A DNA stretch of 45,597 nt, taken from Chloroflexota bacterium. Lineage in GTDB: Bacteria; Chloroflexota; Dehalococcoidia; JACPQF01. How positions within the stretch are numbered: the stretch's first letter is position 1; each line of letters starts with the position of its first letter. Below are positions 8,952 to 18,141 of the stretch, piece after piece. The DNA lies in assembly GCA_016190625.1 (NCBI GenBank), contig JACPQF010000122.1, positions 1-45,597 of the forward strand. The letters run 5' to 3'. The position numbers and the translations under genes were made by a program. The notes under the pieces are model-generated. The model was not told the DNA's origin, did no database searches, and worked only from the letters and a program-made list of their open reading frames with translations.

Positions 8952-9941
8952 ATGGCCAGGATGTACTACGACGCCGACGCAGATCTGGGGATCCTGCAGG
9001 GGAAGACCATAGCCGTGATCGGCTACGGCAGTCAGGGGCACGCTCACGCCCAGAATCTCCGGGACAGCGGCTGCAACATAGTCGTGGGTCTATATGAGAA
9101 CAGCCCAAGCTGGGAGCGGGCCAAGGGCGACGGTCTGCGAGTCGAGACGGTGGCGAACGCCGCCAAGGCGGCGGACATCGTGATGATACTGGTGCCCGAC
9201 CAGACCCAAAAACAGGTTTATCTCGAGTCGGTGGAAAAAGGCCTGGTGGAGGGAAACACTCTGATGTTCGCCCACGGGTTCAACGTCCACTTCAACCAGA
9301 TCGTGCCCAAGCGCGACGTCGACGTCATCATGGTGGCGCCGAAGGGCCCCGGCCACATGGTCCGACGGGTCTACGCCGAGGGATCGGGCGTGCCCGCCCT
9401 GATCGCCGTTCATCAGAATGCTTCCGGCAAGGCCAAGGATACCGCCCTCGCCTACGCCCGGGGCATCGGTGCGACGCGAGCGGGCGTGCTGGAGACGACC
9501 TTCGCCGAGGAGACCGAGACGGACCTCTTTGGCGAGCAGGCGGTGCTCTGCGGCGGCCTCTCCTCGCTGCTCAAGGCGGGATTCGATACGTTGGTAGCGG
9601 CGGGATACCAGCCCGAGCTCGCCTACTTTGAATGCGTCCACGAGACGAAGCTGATAATCGACCTCATCTATCAGGGCGGACTGAGCTACATGCGCTACAG
9701 CGTGAGCGACACCGCCGAGTTCGGCGATTACGTGAGCGGGCCTCGCGTTATCGACGACAGGGTACGCGCCGAGATGAAGAAGCTGCTCTCCGAGATTCAG
9801 GATGGCACCTTCGCCCGCACTTGGATTCTGGAGAATCAGGCCGGCAGGCCCAACCTAAACGCTCACCGGCGCCGCGAGGCCGACCATCCGGTAGAGATCG
9901 TCGGCAAGAAACTGAGAGAGATGATGAGCTGGCTGAAGTAG
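8952..9941 (+). CDS. ilvC: Ketol-acid reductoisomerase, class I
   Basis: The enzyme isomerises and reduces acetolactate to dihydroxy-isovalerate and the homologous isoleucine precursor. At 329 residues it is the short class I form. The Rossmann motif [17 protein letters not shown] is at residues 24-40. The C-terminal knotted domain holds the acidic metal ligands ([43 protein letters not shown]). The cofactor loop after beta-2 reads GLYENSPSW (46-54). It lacks the basic residue common in NADPH-using enzymes and has Glu49 instead, so cofactor preference could differ. ATG 8952 follows AGGGGGAAGAG. Confidence 0.97.
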   Translation: MARMYYDADADLGILQGKTIAVIGYGSQGHAHAQNLRDSGCNIVVGLYENSPSWERAKGDGLRVETVANAAKAADIVMILVPDQTQKQVYLESVEKGLVEGNTLMFAHGFNVHFNQIVPKRDVDVIMVAPKGPGHMVRRVYAEGSGVPALIAVHQNASGKAKDTALAYARGIGATRAGVLETTFAEETETDLFGEQAVLCGGLSSLLKAGFDTLVAAGYQPELAYFECVHETKLIIDLIYQGGLSYMRYSVSDTAEFGDYVSGPRVIDDRVRAEMKKLLSEIQDGTFARTWILENQAGRPNLNAHRRREADHPVEIVGKKLREMMSWLK

Positions 9942-9968
9942 CCAAGACATCAGGGAAAGGAGCAGACC

Positions 9969-11501
9969 ATGGAAAGGATTGTTATCTTCGACACCACATT
10001 GCGAGACGGCGAGCAATCGCCAGGCGCCACCCTAGTGCCAGACGAGAAGCTGGAGATCGCCAGGCAGCTCGCGCGTATGGGCGTCGACGTGATCGAGGCG
10101 GGATTTCCTCTCAGCTCGCCGGGCGACTTCGAGGCGGTCAGTCGAATCGCCAAAGAGGTCCGCAACGCTTCAATCTGTGGTCTGGCTCACGCCGACGCAG
10201 CGGCCATCGATCAAGCCTGGGAAGCGCTGAAGGGCGCGGCGGACCCCCGGATTCACGTCTTCCTCTCTACCTCGGACATCCACCTGATGCACCAGTTGCG
10301 CAAGAATAAAGAAGAGGTCATGGTGCAGGCGGTGTCGATGGTGAAACGGGCGCGGCGATACGTGAGCAACGTCGAGTTCTCCCCTATGGATGCGACCCGC
10401 TCCGACCCCGAGTACGTCTACCACATCGTCGAGGCGGCCATAGACGCCGGAGCGACCACGGTAAACATTCCCGATACGGTCGGCTACGTCATGCCGCTGG
10501 AGTTCGAGGCGCTGATCAGAGGCGTCTTCGAAAGGGTGCGTAACATCCACAAGGCGGTGGTCAGCGTCCATTGCCACAACGACCTCGGTCTGGCGGTCGC
10601 CAACAGCCTGGCAGCAGTCAGAGCCGGCGCCAGACAGATCGAATGTACGATCAATGGCATCGGCGAGAGAGCGGGCAACTGCTCTTTGGAGGAAGTCGTG
10701 ATGGCGCTCCACACCCGTAAGGACTTCTTCTCCCAGTTCGCCAGCCAGATCGACACTACTCAGATAAGCAAGATCAGTCGGATGGTTAGCGACTACACGG
10801 GAATGATAGTGCAGCCAAACAAGGCCATCGTGGGAGCCAATGCCTTTAGACACGAATCGGGCATCCATCAGGATGGCGTCATCAAGGAACGCACGACCTA
10901 CGAGATCATGGATCCCCGCTCCATCGGTCTCGTTTCCTCCGAGCTGGTGCTCGGCAAGCTCAGTGGCCGCCACGCCTTCCGGCAGCACGTGGCCGAGATG
11001 GGCTATCAGTTGAGCGAAGAGGACCTCGGCCGGGCCTTCCTGCGATTCAAGGAGCTGGCCGACAAGAAAAAAGAGGTGACCGACAGGGATCTGGAAGCGG
11101 TTATCTCGGACGAGCTGCGCATGTCCCACGAGATCTACCGGCTGGAGCAGGTGCAGGTGTCGTGCGGCGATCACTCGATCCCCACGGCCACGGTACAGCT
11201 GATCGCTCCAGACGGCAACATCCTTTCCGACGCCGCTCTGGGCACCGGACCGGTCGACGCCATCTATAAGGCGATCAACCGGATCGTCGGCGTTCCCAAC
11301 AGGCTAATCGAGTTCAGCGTGAAGTCGGTCACCGAGGGCATCGACGCCATCGGCGATGTGACTATCCGCATCGAAAGCGAGGGGCGGGTCTACACGGGGC
11401 GGGGCGCTGCCACCGACATTGTCGTCGCCAGCGCCAAAGCCTACATGAACGCTCTGAACAAGCTTTTGGCCGCTCAGCCATCCTACGCCAGCAAGCCATG
11501 A
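9969..11501 (+). CDS. leuA: 2-isopropylmalate synthase
   Basis: This enzyme condenses acetyl-CoA with 2-oxoisovalerate, the committing step of leucine synthesis. The 510-residue protein has the HMGL-like TIM barrel at residues about 1-270 ([16 protein letters not shown], with the metal site in [22 protein letters not shown] and the [15 protein letters not shown] loop). The LeuA allosteric dimerisation domain fills the C-terminus (about 385-500, [15 protein letters not shown] through [21 protein letters not shown]), consistent with leucine feedback. ATG 9969 follows AAAGGAG. The TGA at 11499-11501 abuts the leuC ribosome binding site. Confidence 0.96.
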   Translation: MERIVIFDTTLRDGEQSPGATLVPDEKLEIARQLARMGVDVIEAGFPLSSPGDFEAVSRIAKEVRNASICGLAHADAAAIDQAWEALKGAADPRIHVFLSTSDIHLMHQLRKNKEEVMVQAVSMVKRARRYVSNVEFSPMDATRSDPEYVYHIVEAAIDAGATTVNIPDTVGYVMPLEFEALIRGVFERVRNIHKAVVSVHCHNDLGLAVANSLAAVRAGARQIECTINGIGERAGNCSLEEVVMALHTRKDFFSQFASQIDTTQISKISRMVSDYTGMIVQPNKAIVGANAFRHESGIHQDGVIKERTTYEIMDPRSIGLVSSELVLGKLSGRHAFRQHVAEMGYQLSEEDLGRAFLRFKELADKKKEVTDRDLEAVISDELRMSHEIYRLEQVQVSCGDHSIPTATVQLIAPDGNILSDAALGTGPVDAIYKAINRIVGVPNRLIEFSVKSVTEGIDAIGDVTIRIESEGRVYTGRGAATDIVVASAKAYMNALNKLLAAQPSYASKP

Positions 11502-11513
11502 AGGAGGCTGCCA

Positions 11514-12767
11514 TTGAACTTAGCTGAGAAGATACTCGCCGCCCACGCAGGTAAAGACCGGGTCAGCCCTGGCGAGCTCGTTGGTGTCAAGGTCGACGTG
11601 GTCCTCGCCAACGACGTCACGGCCCCCATATCCATCACGGAGTTCCGCCGGATCGGCGTAGAGAGAGTCTTCGACCCGGCCCGCGTGATCTTCGTTCCCG
11701 ATCACTTCGTCCCCAACAAGGACATCAAGGCCGCCGAGCAAGCCAAGCTGATGCGGAACTTCGCCCGCGAGCAGGGGACGGTCTACTTCGAAGTGGGCGA
11801 GATGGGCATCGAGCACGCTCTTCTGCCGGAGAAAGGGCTGGTCCTGCCTGGCGACGTGGTGGTCGGGGCCGATTCCCACACCTGCACCTACGGCGCGCTG
11901 GGCGCCTTCGCCACGGGAATGGGCAGCACAGACGTGGCTGTGGCCATGGCGACGGGCGAGATCTGGATGAGAGTGCCGCCCAGCATCAAGTTCATCTACA
12001 AGGGCACGATGCCGCGGTGGGTGACAGGCAAGGACGTCATCTTATATACTATTGGCCAGATCGGCGTGGACGGGGCGCTGTACGCGGCCATGGAGTTCGC
12101 CGGCGACGCCGTCGAGCGAATGTCGATGGACGCCCGGCTCACTATGGCTAACATGGCCATCGAGGCCGGCGGCAAAGCCGGGCTGTTCGCCGTCGACGAC
12201 ACGACGCTGAGCTATGTGAAGGGCCGGGCCACTCGCGATTTCACGGTATACCGGTCTGACGACGACGCCGAGTACGCCCAGGTGCTCGAGTACGACGTAT
12301 CGGTGCTGGAACCGCAGGTAGCCTTCCCCCACCTGCCCAGCAACACCCGTCGCATCAGCGAGGTGGGCAACATCGCCGTCGATCAGGCGGTCATCGGGAG
12401 CTGCACCAATGGACGAATGGAGGACCTCCGACTGGCCGTGGGGGTGCTGCGAGGGCACAAGGTCCATCCCTACGTTCGCTGTATCGTGATTCCAGGCACC
12501 CAGGCCATCTACCTGCAGGCTCTGCGAGAGGGTCTGATCGAGGCCTTCATCGAGGCGGGCGCCGTGGTTAGCACGCCCACCTGCGGGCCCTGCTTGGGCG
12601 GCTATATGGGCATCCTGGCCGAGGGTGAGCGGGCCATCGCCACGACCAATCGCAATTTCGTCGGTCGAATGGGACATCCCAAGAGCGAAGTATACCTGTC
12701 AAGCCCGGCGGTTGCCGCCGCCAGCGCCGTGCTCGGCCGCATCGGCAGTCCAGCCGAGCTATTGTAG
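11514..12767 (+). CDS. leuC: 3-isopropylmalate dehydratase, large subunit (also citramalate branch)
   Basis: The aconitase-family large subunit isomerises 2- to 3-isopropylmalate; with cimA present it probably also handles citramalate. The 417-residue protein is the compact archaeal/thermophile-type LeuC2. [4Fe-4S] cysteines are seen in [25 protein letters not shown] and [13 protein letters not shown]. The start is a TTG at 11514 placed after a perfect AAGGAGG at 11501-11507; the protein begins [23 protein letters not shown] as expected. It is followed by a 117-base gap with a large hairpin before leuD, the longest break so far in an otherwise tightly packed operon. Confidence 0.95.
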   Translation: MNLAEKILAAHAGKDRVSPGELVGVKVDVVLANDVTAPISITEFRRIGVERVFDPARVIFVPDHFVPNKDIKAAEQAKLMRNFAREQGTVYFEVGEMGIEHALLPEKGLVLPGDVVVGADSHTCTYGALGAFATGMGSTDVAVAMATGEIWMRVPPSIKFIYKGTMPRWVTGKDVILYTIGQIGVDGALYAAMEFAGDAVERMSMDARLTMANMAIEAGGKAGLFAVDDTTLSYVKGRATRDFTVYRSDDDAEYAQVLEYDVSVLEPQVAFPHLPSNTRRISEVGNIAVDQAVIGSCTNGRMEDLRLAVGVLRGHKVHPYVRCIVIPGTQAIYLQALREGLIEAFIEAGAVVSTPTCGPCLGGYMGILAEGERAIATTNRNFVGRMGHPKSEVYLSSPAVAAASAVLGRIGSPAELL

Positions 12768-12783
12768 ATTCCGGGGACACGGC

Positions 12784-12855
12784 GTCAACGGATGTGCAAC
12801 GGATAAACGGATGGGACGAGCTGGCTATCCGTTTATCCGTTGCATATCCGCTGAC
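12784..12855 (+). repeat. Long inverted repeat (hairpin) between leuC and leuD
   Basis: GCAACGGATAAACGGAT (12796-12812) pairs perfectly with ATCCGTTTATCCGTTGC (12827-12843) around a 14-base loop. Pairing continues outward to about 12784/12855 with one wobble and one mismatch, so the arms reach about 29 bases. Each arm contains internal ACGGAT repeats. In RNA this would be a very stable hairpin just ahead of leuD. There is no T-run, so it is not a standard terminator. It may be a small dispersed palindromic element or a processing/stability site. Confidence 0.85.
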
Positions 12856-12884
12856 ACCGTACACCAGATGGAGTACAACCGAGT

Positions 12885-13385
12885 ATGAAACTATCAGGAC
12901 GAGTACACAGATACGGAGCCAACGTCGACACCGACGTCATTATTCCCGCTCGCTACCTTAATATGTCCGATCCGGCAGACCTGGCCAACCATTGCATGGA
13001 GGACATCGACGGGGAGTTCGTGAAGAAGGTCAAACCAGGCGATATCATCGTAGCCACCGCCAATTTCGGCTGCGGCTCTTCGCGTGAGCACGCCCCCCTG
13101 GCCATCAAGGCTTCGGGAATCGGTTGCATCATCGCCACCAGCTTCGCCCGGATCTTCTACCGGAATGCCATCAACATCGGCCTACCTATCCTCGAGTGCG
13201 AGGAGGCGGCGGAAGACGTCAAGTCCGGCGATCAGGTGGAGGCAGAGTTGGCGAGCGGCATCATAGTCAACCGGACTACCGGGCGAACCTACCGGGCCAA
13301 GCCCTACCCCGAGTTCATGCTCGAGCTCATAGAATCCGGTGGTCTGGTCGACTACACGCAAAAGAAGCTGGGAACTGCCAGCTAG
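12885..13385 (+). CDS. leuD: 3-isopropylmalate dehydratase, small subunit
   Basis: This is the swivelling small subunit that pairs with LeuC. The 166-residue protein has the type 2 LeuD layout: [22 protein letters not shown] at the N-terminus, then [45 protein letters not shown], containing the substrate-recognition loop and the active-site [13 protein letters not shown] 12885 is preceded only by a weak GGAG, and the upstream hairpin may affect translation. leuB follows after 139 bases that contain a GTAGGGGCG palindrome. Confidence 0.95.
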   Translation: MKLSGRVHRYGANVDTDVIIPARYLNMSDPADLANHCMEDIDGEFVKKVKPGDIIVATANFGCGSSREHAPLAIKASGIGCIIATSFARIFYRNAINIGLPILECEEAAEDVKSGDQVEAELASGIIVNRTTGRTYRAKPYPEFMLELIESGGLVDYTQKKLGTAS

Positions 13386-13412
13386 AACAATGCCGGTGGC
13401 GATGCGCCGATC

Positions 13413-13494
13413 GTAGGGGCGAACGGCGGTTCGCCCCTACAGGGCACGGGCAGCAATCGTATGGGCGCCCGATCGTAGAAGGATCGCCCCTACG
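13413..13494. repeat. GTAGGGGCG palindromic repeat, copy 1 (plus degenerate half-copy)
   Basis: GTAGGGGCGAAC (13413-13424) and GTTCGCCCCTAC (13429-13440) form a 12-bp perfect hairpin with a four-base loop. A second, decayed unit follows: GTATGGGCG near 13459 and CGCCCCTAC near 13485. The whole leuD-leuB gap is essentially made of this repeat. Related copies occur at 14675, 17247, 25029 and 40012. Confidence 0.85.
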
Positions 13495-13524
13495 GAAATC
13501 AAGGTCAGAACAGAGGAGCGATAG

Positions 13525-14631
13525 ATGGAGTTTGATATCACGGTTCTGCCGGGCGACGGCATTGGCCCGGAAGTGGTGGCCGAAGGACTGAAGGTCCTCA
13601 ACGCCATAAGCGACCGTTTCCACCACACCTTTCGCTTTCACCACGCGTTGCTAGGCGGCATCGCCATAGATACGCACGGGACGGCCATGCCAGCGGAAAC
13701 CCTCGACACGGCCAAGAAATCCGACGCCGTGCTTCTCGGCGCCGTAGGCGGCCCAAAGTGGGACGACCCGACCAAACCCGTTCGACCGGAGCAGGGGCTC
13801 CTAGGCATTCGCAAGGGTCTCAACCTGTTCGCCAACCTGCGTCCTATCAAGCTGATGTCTAGCTTGCTCCACGCGTCGACCATCAAGCCGGAGACCCTGG
13901 ACGGAACGGACCTTATCATCGTGCGCGAGCTGACAGGCGGCCTGTACTTCGGCAAGCCGAGTCGGCAATGGACCAACGCCCAGGGACGGCGAGCGGTAGA
14001 TACGCTGGCCTACTCCGAGAAGGAGATAAGGCGTATTCTCCTGACCGGTTTCGAGCTGGCCAGAGGGCGCAAGAAAAGGCTGACCTCGGTCGATAAGGCC
14101 AACGTGCTCACCACCTCCAGGCTGTGGCGGGCCATTGCGAACGAGCTAGCGGTGGATTACCCGGACGTGAAGCTCGAGCATATGCTCGTAGACGCCTGCG
14201 CCATGCATCTCATTCGCCGGCCGGCCGCCTTCGACGTCATCGTGACCGAGAACATGTTCGGCGACATCCTCACGGACGAGGCCTCGATGCTGGCCGGCTC
14301 AATGGGAATGCTGCCCTCGGCATCTCTGGGAACGAGGACCTGGCGACGGAACGGACAGACCCTGCGGCTGGGGTTATACGAGCCGATCCCTGGGAGCGCT
14401 CCCGACATCGCCGGCCAGGGCAAGGCCAATCCCATCGCCACGATCCAGAGCGTCGCTCTCATGCTGCGGCTGTCCTTCGGACTCGACGCCGAGGCGGAGG
14501 CGGTGGAGAAAGCGGTAATCGACGTGCTGGCTCTCGGTTACCGTACCGTCGACATAATGGAGGAAAGCGCCACTTTGACCACGACCACCGAGATGGGCAA
14601 CATCATCTCGGATCGAATTCATCACGGTTAG
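13525..14631 (+). CDS. leuB: 3-isopropylmalate dehydrogenase
   Basis: The enzyme oxidatively decarboxylates 3-isopropylmalate to 2-oxoisocaproate using NAD. The 368-residue protein shows the isocitrate/isopropylmalate dehydrogenase fold: [50 protein letters not shown], the metal-binding [16 protein letters not shown], and the cofactor region [35 protein letters not shown] 13525 follows AGAGGAGCG. It is separated from both neighbours by copies of the GTAGGGGCG palindrome. Confidence 0.97.
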   Translation: MEFDITVLPGDGIGPEVVAEGLKVLNAISDRFHHTFRFHHALLGGIAIDTHGTAMPAETLDTAKKSDAVLLGAVGGPKWDDPTKPVRPEQGLLGIRKGLNLFANLRPIKLMSSLLHASTIKPETLDGTDLIIVRELTGGLYFGKPSRQWTNAQGRRAVDTLAYSEKEIRRILLTGFELARGRKKRLTSVDKANVLTTSRLWRAIANELAVDYPDVKLEHMLVDACAMHLIRRPAAFDVIVTENMFGDILTDEASMLAGSMGMLPSASLGTRTWRRNGQTLRLGLYEPIPGSAPDIAGQGKANPIATIQSVALMLRLSFGLDAEAEAVEKAVIDVLALGYRTVDIMEESATLTTTTEMGNIISDRIHHG

Positions 14632-14674
14632 AACACCGCGCGTTGGGGGCGACGCCGGCGCCCGTTCCGTTCAA

Positions 14675-14702
14675 GTAGGGGCGAACGGCCGTTCGCCCCT
14701 AC
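14675..14702. repeat. GTAGGGGCG palindromic repeat, copy 2 (perfect)
   Basis: A perfect 28-base palindrome: GTAGGGGCGAACGG (14675-14688) followed immediately by its reverse complement. It lies between leuB and cimA, 63 bases before the cimA start. It could act as a transcript-stabilising or attenuating hairpin, or simply be an inserted element. Confidence 0.9.
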
Positions 14703-14764
14703 GCGAGCCGGAGAGATCTGACCAATCTTAGCGAGCATCGTTGGGACGCGGCGGGAGTAAAGGC

Positions 14765-16366
14765 ATGCGGCTGGTTGAAATCTACGATACCACCCTTAGA
14801 GACGGCACCCAGCGTGAGGGGATATCTCTTTCGGTCGAAGATAAAGTGAAGATCGTCAGGAAGCTCGATCAGTTGGGCATCCAGTTCATTGAGGGCGGCT
14901 GGCCGGGATCCAACCCCAAGGACGCGGAGTTCTTCGTGCGCGCCCGCAGCCTGCCCCTGGCCAACGCCATTATTACCTCATTCGGCAGCACGAGGAAGGC
15001 CAACGCACGGGCCGACAAAGACCAGAACCTGCGGGCCTTGGTCGATTCCCGCACCAAAGTGGCCACCCTCGTGGGCAAGTGCTGGACCTTGCACGTGACA
15101 GAGGTTCTGAAGACCGTTTTGGACGAGAACCTCCGCATGATCGAGGACTCGGTGCGCTTCCTCCGGTCCCAGGGCATCCGGGTCATCTTTGATGCCGAGC
15201 ATTTCTTCGACGGCTTCAAGGCGGACTCCGACTACGCCCGGCGCGCCGTGGCGGTGGCGGGTGAGGCTGGCGCCGAGTGCATTGCCCTCTGCGACACCAA
15301 CGGCGGCGCCCTGCCCGCGGAAGTGGGATCTATCGTCGATGCCGTCCGGGCGGTCGGGGACTGGCCCCTGGGCATACACACCCACAACGACTGCGAGCTG
15401 GCGGTGGCCAATAGCCTCGCGGCGGTGGAGCATGGCGCCATTCAGGTTCAGGGCACCATCAACGGCTACGGGGAGCGCTGCGGCAACGCCAATCTCTGCT
15501 CCATCATCCCGTCCCTCAAGCTGAAAATGGGAGTCGATTGCGTGCCCGACGAGCAACTCTCTTCGCTGACAGAGGTGTCTCGTTACATCAGCGAGATCTC
15601 CAATCTCACGCCTGATTCTCATCAGCCCTACGTTGGGGCGAGCGCCTTTGCCCACAAGGCCGGGCTTCACGTCGACGCCATGATGAAGTCTTCCCTCAGC
15701 TACCAGCATATCGATCCCTTGCTGGTAGGGAATCGCAGTCGTGTTCTCCTGTCCGAGCTATCCGGCAAGGGCAGTATCATCTACAAGGCCAGGGAGCGGG
15801 GCCTCGACGTGGCCAACCTATCGGAACAGAGCCGGGGTATTCTCGACACCATCAAGGCCCTCGAAAGTCGCGGCTTCCAATTCGACGGCGCCGAGGCCTC
15901 TTTCGAGCTCCTCGTCCGTCGCAGCCAGCCTGGCTATCGTCGCCCCTTCGACCTGGTCGACTTCCTCGTGCTCGTGGAGAAGCGGCGCCGGCCCTCCACC
16001 ACCGGGAACGGCGACGGGCTTCTCTCCGAGGCCACGGTAAAGGTGAGAGTTAACGGCGACGTCATGCACACGGCGGCGGAGGGAAACGGCCCGGTAAACG
16101 CCCTCGACCTCGCCCTCCGCAAGTCCCTCCTCGAGTTCTACCCCAGCCTCAGCGCCGTGCGCTTGGTCGACTACAAAGTGCGGGCCCTCGACGAAACCGA
16201 AGGCACGGGGGCGCAGGTGCGGGTGGTCATCGAGTCGAGCGACGGCGAGCATCAGTGGCGGACCGTGGGTAGCTCCGAGAACATCATCGAGGCCTCCTGG
16301 ATCGCCCTGGCCGACAGCCTGGAATACTGGCTCCTTAAACGTGCCGAAGAAGGCGCCCTCGAATAG
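14765..16366 (+). CDS. cimA: (R)-citramalate synthase
   Basis: This enzyme condenses pyruvate with acetyl-CoA to citramalate, opening the threonine-independent route to 2-oxobutyrate and isoleucine. The frame opens at 14741, but ATG 14765 is preferred: GGAGTAAAGG precedes it and the protein then starts MRLVEIYDTTLRDGTQREGISLS, giving 533 residues. TIM-barrel motifs include GGWPGSNPKD (specific to the citramalate synthase group), FDAEHFFDGF and [20 protein letters not shown]. The C-terminal LeuA-type dimer domain is at about 410-530. It is the last gene of the operon and a paralogue of leuA at the other end. Together with leuCDB it implies isoleucine is made without IlvA, although an ilvA elsewhere cannot be excluded. 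Confidence 0.93.
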   Translation: MRLVEIYDTTLRDGTQREGISLSVEDKVKIVRKLDQLGIQFIEGGWPGSNPKDAEFFVRARSLPLANAIITSFGSTRKANARADKDQNLRALVDSRTKVATLVGKCWTLHVTEVLKTVLDENLRMIEDSVRFLRSQGIRVIFDAEHFFDGFKADSDYARRAVAVAGEAGAECIALCDTNGGALPAEVGSIVDAVRAVGDWPLGIHTHNDCELAVANSLAAVEHGAIQVQGTINGYGERCGNANLCSIIPSLKLKMGVDCVPDEQLSSLTEVSRYISEISNLTPDSHQPYVGASAFAHKAGLHVDAMMKSSLSYQHIDPLLVGNRSRVLLSELSGKGSIIYKARERGLDVANLSEQSRGILDTIKALESRGFQFDGAEASFELLVRRSQPGYRRPFDLVDFLVLVEKRRRPSTTGNGDGLLSEATVKVRVNGDVMHTAAEGNGPVNALDLALRKSLLEFYPSLSAVRLVDYKVRALDETEGTGAQVRVVIESSDGEHQWRTVGSSENIIEASWIALADSLEYWLLKRAEEGALE

Positions 16367-16393
16367 CATCGATTACGGAACCGTCATACAGTC

Positions 16394-16439
16394 TTGACAA
16401 ACACGACGTATTTCGGTATTGTTTACGTAGGAGGTGATC
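16394..16439 (+). promoter_or_regulatory. Promoter and extended Shine-Dalgarno of the toxin-antitoxin pair
   Basis: TTGACA at 16394-16399 and TATTGT at 16417-16422 are separated by 17 bases, a strong sigma-70-type promoter just downstream of cimA. AGGAGGTGATC at 16429-16439 matches the anti-Shine-Dalgarno end of 16S rRNA over 11 bases and ends four bases before the GTG start of the antitoxin. The transcript would have almost no leader ahead of this site, which favours very efficient antitoxin translation. Confidence 0.75.
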
Positions 16440-16443
16440 TCTC

Positions 16444-16701
16444 GTGAGCAAGATGTTGGCGGTTCGCGTGGCCGATCGAGACTACGAGCAACTGGAGGAA
16501 GTACGTGACCCGGCCCGATACCCCAGTCAAAGCGCCTTCGTGCGCGAAGCGATCCGGCGCATGGTTCGTGCGGAGCGACGAAAACGAATTCTGGCTGAGG
16601 TGAGGATGCTCGCTGGCGATGCCGAAGAAGTGGCTCTTGCCCAAGAGTACGCGAAGACCGGCGTCGAGGACTGGACCTCCGCCCTCGATGAAGGCATATA
16701 A
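16444..16701 (+). CDS. CopG/RHH-type antitoxin
   Basis: The 85-residue protein starts at a GTG behind an extended Shine-Dalgarno. The N-terminal half (MLAVRVADRDYEQLEEV, ...PSQSAFVREAIRRMVRAERRKR) is a ribbon-helix-helix DNA-binding domain of the CopG/ParD kind. The acidic C-terminal half (EVALAQEYAKTGVEDWTSALDEGI) is the part that usually wraps the toxin. It ends 15 bases before a PemK/MazF-type toxin gene. Antitoxins of this kind normally repress their own promoter with the toxin as co-repressor. Family call is firm; target and partner are inferred from adjacency. Confidence 0.88.
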   Translation: MSKMLAVRVADRDYEQLEEVRDPARYPSQSAFVREAIRRMVRAERRKRILAEVRMLAGDAEEVALAQEYAKTGVEDWTSALDEGI

Positions 16702-16716
16702 CGGAGTGGCAGCTAG

Positions 16717-17079
16717 ATGGGCATGGCTGATGTCCCCCAGCGTGGCGACCTGTATCGCGTATCCTTGCGCGGCGACGCCAACGAGCTGCGTGGCCCCCAC
16801 TTCGTCGTGATTGTTTCGGACGAGATTTACAACCACCTCTCAACGGTGGTCGTGGTACCGTTTTCCAGCCATACTCGCCCAGCCGAACTCCACCCCGAGA
16901 CCAGTATTCTCGGACGACGGACACGAGCAATGGTTGAGCAGGTGCGCGTCCTTACGAAGCAACGCCTCGGCCAGTACGTAGGAACGCTTAGCGGCACCGG
17001 CGTTATGGGCGAGATCGACCAACAATTGCGACAGTTGCTCGCTCTTGGGCAGGACCACTTCGACCACGAAGCCGACTGA
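16717..17079 (+). CDS. MazF/PemK-family endoribonuclease toxin
   Basis: The 120-residue protein has the PemK/MazF fold pattern: QRGDLYRVSL, GPHFVVIVSDEIYN, VVVVPFSSHTRP and RAMVEQVRVLTKQRLGQYVGTLSGTGVMGEIDQQLRQLLAL. Family members cleave mRNA at short sequence motifs and slow growth until neutralised. ATG 16717 has GGAG ten bases upstream. The first four residues are dispensable, so the ATG at 16723 is an alternative start. It is intact, with no frameshift. The pair sits between the ilv-leu operon and a convergent operon and may be a recent arrival. Confidence 0.88.
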   Translation: MGMADVPQRGDLYRVSLRGDANELRGPHFVVIVSDEIYNHLSTVVVVPFSSHTRPAELHPETSILGRRTRAMVEQVRVLTKQRLGQYVGTLSGTGVMGEIDQQLRQLLALGQDHFDHEAD

Positions 17080-17246
17080 GCTCAAGGTGAGGGTTAGCGG
17101 TGACCTTCTTCTGGCAACTTGTACCTGATGGCGATCACTGATGTTTGCCAAGAAGATCGGGTGCCAGAGCCAAGGTCACGCCGCCGGGATTGTTCGCTGT
17201 TGGGGTTACAATTAAAGGACATGTCGGCGTCTGTGCCTCGCCAGTA

Positions 17247-17274
17247 GTATGGGCGAACGGCCGTTCGCCCCTAC
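17247..17274. repeat. GTAGGGGCG palindromic repeat, copy 3
   Basis: This is the same 28-base palindrome as at 14675 with one change (GTATGGGCG on the left arm). It lies in the gap between the convergent toxin gene and the DUF5666 gene, where a hairpin could terminate or stabilise transcripts from both sides. I see nothing else in 17080-17315. Confidence 0.88.
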
Positions 17275-17315
17275 GGTGACTGCAACAACCACGTATGCCT
17301 TTCCTAAACCGTCCT

Positions 17316-18128
17316 CTAGCGCCCCGACCTCGCCTGCCCGGCAGGGATCACCTGGACCGAGGCCGCCTTCAGGGTTCCCCCGCTATCTCGCTCCCCCATC
17401 ACCAGCACGCTCTGACCGGCTTTCACGTCTTGTAGCGAGCCATCGGCCATCTTTCTTAATGCGGTCGTGCTGCTCAGCTTAACCTTGGTCGATGCGCCAG
17501 CCTGGGTCTTGACCGTAATGATATCGCCGGAAGCCGCCTCGATAGCGCCCGCCACCATAGAGCCACGCTGAGCCTGCATTCCCTGCCCCCTGGTCTGCGG
17601 CGCTCCCTGTTGGCCGCTTTGCTGGCCGCCGCGTTGGCCGCTGCTCTGATTCTGGGCGCGCGTGGCGCCTGGCGCCAGTTGGCCCATCATCCCACCCACC
17701 AATCCTCGCGCGGCCTCCAGGGCGCCAACTTCGATGGAAACGGCGGCAAGACTGCCGTCCGCCTCCTGCTCACCCGTGGCGACGATCGTATCTCCGACCT
17801 TGAGGTCAATAGCCTTGATATCGGCAGTTTTCTGAACCCTGGTCTCGCCGCTAACCGCCACCTGAACCTGTCCGCTCTGCGCTACGAGAACAAAGCCGCT
17901 AGAGCTGACGCTGTCCACTGTCCCCAGAATTCCTCCCACGCCACCGAACTGGGTCGCTAGTTCGCTCGGTGCGCTATTGGAATCGGCCGCTCTAGCCTGC
18001 TGAGATGCAGCCACCGCCTGAGCGCCATTATTCCCGCTCCACCTATCTTGCAGGGCGCCAGCGCCAGCCCCAACTCCCAGACCGACTACGATCACACCTA
18101 CGAGAGAAACTAAGAACCGACCTTTCAT
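17316..18128 (-). CDS. Exported protein with two DUF5666 domains
   Basis: The 270-residue protein has an uncleaved or cleavable N-terminal hydrophobic segment (residues about 5-27) and then two DUF5666-type beta domains. One is at about 64-135 (GILGTVDSVSSSGFVLVAQSGQVQVAVSG) and one at about 190-262 (VAGAIEAASGDIITVKTQAGASTKVKL). They are joined by a Gln/Gly-rich linker (QSSGQRGGQQSGQQG). The domain's biochemical role is unknown; it is common beside MacB-type exporters. ATG 18128 has GGAGGAGG upstream. It is the last gene of the macAB-like operon. Confidence 0.85.
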   Translation of the reverse strand: MKGRFLVSLVGVIVVGLGVGAGAGALQDRWSGNNGAQAVAASQQARAADSNSAPSELATQFGGVGGILGTVDSVSSSGFVLVAQSGQVQVAVSGETRVQKTADIKAIDLKVGDTIVATGEQEADGSLAAVSIEVGALEAARGLVGGMMGQLAPGATRAQNQSSGQRGGQQSGQQGAPQTRGQGMQAQRGSMVAGAIEAASGDIITVKTQAGASTKVKLSSTTALRKMADGSLQDVKAGQSVLVMGERDSGGTLKAASVQVIPAGQARSGR

Positions 18129-18141
18129 TCAAACCTCCTCC

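Noticed and set aside
10170-11174. 334-codon minus-strand frame
   Set aside because: It is antisense to leuA, which has full family motifs.
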